From Davidsoniella eucalypti (lineage: Eukaryota; Ascomycota; Sordariomycetes; Microascales; Ceratocystidaceae), in contig RMBW01000246.1 of assembly GCA_004009845.1 (NCBI GenBank), positions 1-20,318 of the forward strand: a DNA stretch of 20,318 nucleotides, in the 5' to 3' direction. Numbering within the stretch: position 1 is the first letter of the stretch; every line of letters begins with the position of its first letter. Shown here piece by piece: positions 16,419-20,318 of this stretch. The notes under the pieces are model-generated. The model ran no database searches and was not told the origin of the DNA. It worked only from the letters and a program-made list of their open reading frames with translations. A program made the translations under genes and the position numbers.

Positions 16419-16491
16419 GCCCGGTTAGCTCAATCGGTAGAGCGTAAGACTCTTAATCTTAAGGCTGCGGGTTCGACCCCCGCATTGGGCT
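16419..16491 (+). tRNA. tRNA-Lys (anticodon CTT), no intron
   Basis: Folds into a complete cloverleaf. The acceptor GCCCGGT pairs with ATTGGGC (two G-T pairs). The D stem is GCTC/GAGC, the anticodon stem TAAGA/TCTTA with loop CTCTTAA (anticodon CTT at 16452-16454), the variable loop AGGCT, and the T stem GCGGG/CCCGC with loop TTCGACC. The last base (T, 16491) is the discriminator. The internal A box (TAGCTCAATCGG) and B box (GGTTCGACC) for Pol III are intact. It reads AAG codons. A protein frame that covers this stretch is accidental. Confidence 0.95.
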
Positions 16492-16547
16492 CAATTCCCG
16501 ATGCTCCAGTTCAACTGGTAATTCGAACCTTATCCGCTGCGATTCTC

Positions 16548-16556
16548 TTTTTTTTT
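16548..16556 (+). terminator. Pol III terminator candidate
   Basis: A run of nine T about 57 bp after the tRNA. No T run of four or more lies closer, so the primary transcript should carry a fairly long 3' trailer, which includes the small inverted repeat CCAGTT-C-AACTGG at 16506-16518. Confidence 0.6.
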
Positions 16557-18759
16557 GTTCTATTTTGTATCTTTTTGTGGTGTTACGTTATCATTTTAAG
16601 TCCATGTGCTGTTATTTTGTAGAAATTCAACGGTATATTTCAAACTAGATCTTTATGTTTTACTATATTTTATATTCAAATCATTAGAATATGCAAAAAA
16701 ATTATTCACGTTCCTATATCATATAGTCTTAGTGCGCCATGCGGTGATTGTGTAACCTCATCTTCAAGGCACACCTTCCCTACTTGGAGTGCTTGTCTAC
16801 CAGCAAACGAGACACAAGCTAGTTATTATCTGATTTTCTAAGACAAAAATTACTAAAATTAGTAATTCAAATAACTACATTGAACAGTTATAAATATATA
16901 GTTTTCATCATTGATTCAAGCTTAAGATGCCTTTTGTAGATAGTAAGGGAAAGGATGGAAACAAATACCGCCCTAGTTGAGTATAATTACTGCATCTCAT
17001 CTCCCCCAAACAAGTCTATATTTATTACATTCTTTCAATTTCGATATCACCATTCTCTCCTTAATACTTTGGTCATATCTTTTTTGCGTCATCTCTAACT
17101 TCCCTACTAGGATATTATCCTTCAATATATACCTCTTTCTTACACAAATTCCTAATTCACCTCATTCTCCGGCTCCAATGTCCCATTTTTTCTCGCTGCA
17201 GTTTCTAGATCTTATCATCGCGTGGTTCCTGGGTCAAGTCTTTGCTAGAAGAGTTCCTACTCAGTTCCATTTTACGGTTTCTATTGCCATTCTCTCCAAG
17301 AAGAGGTAGGGCAAAGTGTTATGACAATAGGACAACATTGACATTATAGAAAACCGAATCACAAGAAATATTTATAAGATTAGAAATATAATTATGCGAA
17401 ACAAAGCACGGATAATATAATGAATATTGAACGTGGGGAGAGGAAGTTCAAACAGAACTGAAAACTGAGTAACTATCGAGAGGTGCAGATTATTCGACTA
17501 TCTGCAAGGTCAAAGATCAAATCAGTAGACCGAATAACTATAGCCTCGGCAAAAAAAGAGGTAGTAGAATAAGGTGAAGCATACAAAAGGAGGCTCAAGC
17601 ATCTTGAGACGAGAAAACAAATGTTCATACCACCAAGGCTTAGGATATTTTTACGGTATATTCATACACTCAATCGACAGCATTTTTATTCTACCACAAG
17701 ATAAATTACTCTTCTACTAACTCTAATATAAGTCTTGTCGGACAGCATGATACTTTTAGAACTGTGTTTCAAATCATGGCACAGGCCTACGGGATAGAGT
17801 TACCTTTCATAAAGCCTGACATAGAGCTCAGGCAGTGATCTTGGTTTTACAGAGTTAGAGTCAATGATGTCTGAAAAATTTTCATATCAGGTTCTCGTAA
17901 GTTTGTTCTGTAGTATGTCAGCATTATTCATCACACACCCTTTGTAAGGGTTTTAGACCCGCTTAACTGGTATCCTCATGGTGAAATATAGCCTTTTTCA
18001 ATACATACTAGAGCCAACTCTTCTCTATTGGCACATTATCATACATGGTCTTTTGGGATATGAACTTATTCCATCACTTTGATTTGTTTTTAGTATTTTT
18101 CGTCTTAAGTTTATCAAGTCCTTTTTACCACTCAATTTACCCAATCCTCATAACCCCATAAGATTGATTAATCATAAAAAGACAGACAATCTTACTTTCT
18201 AGGGTAGATCATCACTACCGTCCTATTAGGTCATCCCGTTTTCAGACTAAAAACTGAAACCCAATCCCATATAAATTACTGTATTACCTGTAAAAGTGTA
18301 ATAGACTCTTTATGGGCCCCGTTTATTGTGTCTGTAGAATATATCTTCTATCTCCCTTGTTCCAACTTACATTAGATGCCCAGCTTCTATGCTGCATCTC
18401 ACTTTGACATGCCAATTCTTGACTACACTACTGTTTAAATTGTGATTTATTCAATGCTCATCTAAGAGAATGTTATATAACGATCCAGAAAGGTAACAAG
18501 ACAATCAGTCTGTGGTAGGATAGTTTGATCCACTAAGATATAAAGAGGAAAGAAAAAGAAATTAAAAACTTGCGGACAACGATATCTATCATCATATACA
18601 TGAAACTAGGCCCATAGCCCTCTACAATAGAAAAATATATACCTCTAACCTACAGGCTGCTGAAATGAAAGTATGGTGAGCCCTAAGATAGCCAATTATA
18701 TATGTTCTGATAATCCAACTATAATGTCAAGACTCTTCGGTTCTGCTTAGGCCAGGACC
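16557..18759. other. AT-rich spacer without a supported gene
   Basis: Frequent stops in all frames. A piece at 18154-18180 (CCCCATAAGATTGATTAATC then A run) resembles the LINE 3' tail at 14573 but has no clear target duplication. Nothing else is recognised. Confidence 0.5.
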
Positions 18760-20040
18760 TATCTTGACATCTTCAGCACACACTCTTTGCAAACTCTTTT
18801 TCCTCCCTGTTTGTCTTTCTTCTGTTCTTTTCCTATACTATCTCTTTTTTTATACTTTAAACAGATCGGAGTCTTATTTCGACCACCTCTGCCAGTTCAC
18901 TAGATTATTATTGAGGTCATCGTTCAAAATTGTGGTTTTCAATCTAACACTGAAGTTCTATGAGTATCTATACCAACTTGTGTTTTTAGTTCCACCTAAA
19001 TCTACTCTTAAAACTTTCGATATTTGGTTGTCTTTTCCTTTTCATAGCAAAATCTCAGGTCCAATATTTTTTCTTCTATGAATAGGTCTCCTGGAACTTA
19101 TATTGTCTCGACCTTTATGATCATTTAGTGATTCCATGGCATAGAAATCTCGCCTGTTTCTCATGGTTGCTACCTTAAGAATTTTTCCTAGAATTCTCAT
19201 ATGACATCTTTCTGTCTAAATATAGGTCTTCCTGTAACCCATTTAATTTGTGTACAACATGTTCTTTACATGCTCTCTAGATCGAATTATTTTCTATGAT
19301 GTCCAGATCACAGGTCCTCCGAACATTTCTCCACTTTTTTCTATCCTCTTGGTTCTCATACACCTCTCTCTTCTATGATCTTCATATCACGCCTACTAAA
19401 ATCAAGATACTTCACCAGGAGGGCCCTTCCATAGTGTGCTTCAACATTACCATAACAGTATGGAGAAACCCCGCTTTCAAGCAGCTATCATAGATTGCCC
19501 TGCTTTACACTCCTTGAACTTGGAGTTAGTGATCTGTCTGTCTAGTTTTCTCTCTGTCCGGTCTTGCTTCCCCTAAGATTCGGGTGAAACCCTTGATATT
19601 TCTAATCTCGTTATGACCTTCAAGTCTTTTATATTCTCATCTCATGATTTAGTTCGGTTGGAATCTTCTCCTCAGACTTTCGACATTGCTTATTCTTCTT
19701 TTACTCTCCATGGAGTTTACTATCTACAATTATGATCAAGTTTTACATAACTCTATTATTACTCTCTCATCCTCACCCTTTAATAAGCTATTTATCATGC
19801 GGGTTTTATCCTCCCTTGTCAGCAATTGCTATGCTTGTGGTCCCTTCTCTCTATCTAGTTGTTTCTTTTTGATATAGCATAGCCTCTTTGTGTTTCCAAA
19901 CTATGTGTCTTATATATTTCCAAGTGATTTCTTCTCTATGTTCATTAAACAATCTACCTTCTTTAAAGCCAATTTATTCACAGCCTCCACTACTCATTCA
20001 TATGTGGTAAACATCCAACACTCGTTCTGCATCATTAAGT
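18760..20040 (-). pseudogene. Possible heavily decayed LINE ORF2 (RT region)
   Basis: The + strand is strikingly pyrimidine-rich, as expected for the antisense of a purine-rich coding strand. Read on the - strand, short stretches resemble LINE RT blocks in the right order: AIYDSCLKAGF at 19466-19498, then VYENQEDRKKW near 19332-19363 where LINE RTs have a LENTLGKVLEK-like block. Many stops and frame changes lie between them. The match is weak and by eye. It may instead be unrelated skewed sequence. Confidence 0.25.
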
Positions 20041-20318
20041 CGTATTTACATCAATAAGAACCAGAAGACTCTCGCCGATGCCCTGATCCCAACTTCGTCC
20101 AGAAAAAAAGAGCCCACCGGAGCGGAGCCTATGCTACCACAGTCAGAAAAAGAGGTGGCTAAATAGTACTTGGTTCGATTCGACTTTCTAAAATGAATCA
20201 AAACTTGGGCTCAACTTCAATATCAAATCCTCAAAAACATAGCTCGTTATGAAACATCCCAGCTGTCATTCCTAGAATCAAATTCTATTTGAGTTGGTAT
20301 TCTGCTTTTCCAGTTGTC
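20041..20318. other. Window end, nothing recognised
   Basis: A short stretch with a small GC-rich patch near 20110-20140. No gene, repeat or RNA is recognised. Confidence 0.4.

Noticed and set aside
16335..16622. 95-codon frame over the tRNA
   Set aside because: It reads through the tRNA-Lys gene and has no domain.
16977..19877. Short Phe/Leu/Ser-rich + strand frames resembling membrane proteins
   Set aside because: Their composition follows from pyrimidine-rich DNA; there are no consistent starts, domains or neighbours.

Overview
The window looks like a transposon-packed intergenic block of a filamentous ascomycete genome. The evidence is Ty3/gypsy chromoviruses with self-priming LTR architecture, a Tad-like LINE C-terminus with RNase H, an intronless tRNA-Lys and AT-rich spacers. 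The elements keep GC-rich coding sequence with no obvious RIP-type C-to-T decay. Dense nesting of gypsy and Tad-like elements, plus a possible EKA/LINE-ORF1-like frame, would fit a powdery mildew (Erysiphales). That is a guess from style, not a proven assignment.

Positions 1-9123 are a nest of LTR retrotransposons. Element A (+ strand, oldest) survives as integrase and chromodomain pieces (1296-1912, 8348-8550, 8736-8802), a polypurine tract and a 3' LTR (8966-9123). Element C (- strand, same LTR family as A) abuts A's integrase and keeps its 5' LTR, primer-binding site, leader and a broken gag start (357-1295). A third LTR, related to element B (1-356, cut by the window edge), sits in C's gag and is itself split by a solo LTR (167-344). 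Element B (1913-8342, - strand) is a full-length 6430-bp chromovirus. It has identical 181-bp LTRs, a 5-bp target duplication (TGGTG), gag, and pol with protease, RT, RNase H, integrase and chromodomain. It is inserted inside A's integrase frame. A second solo LTR (8551-8730) splits A's chromodomain.

Positions 9124-13105 hold one unplaced frame (9179-9733), a tiny LINE-tail-like insert in telomere-like sequence, and about 3.2 kb of AT-rich DNA with no gene I can support. Positions 13106-14629 hold two LINE insertions that used the same target site. The larger carries the RNase H and C-terminal end of ORF2, split by a third solo LTR (13856-14035, identical to the one at 8551-8730). The rest is AT-rich, with one certain gene, tRNA-Lys(CTT) at 16419-16491, which has a telomere-repeat-like box upstream. 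A very decayed, possibly LINE-derived stretch lies on the - strand at about 18.8-20.0 kb.

The most interesting signals are mechanistic. (i) Elements B and C both show 11-12-nt self-priming primer sites exactly 2 nt from the LTR. Each matches an LTR-internal site about 55 nt downstream of a TATA box. (ii) The gag stop of B sits in a U5-AG context followed by a perfect 8-bp hairpin, with the pol frame open in -1. (iii) A Gag N-terminal module (hydrophobic start plus PGWCY / HxHLGH block) is shared by two element families. (iv) Solo LTRs of one family are intact, TSD-flanked and, in two cases, identical.
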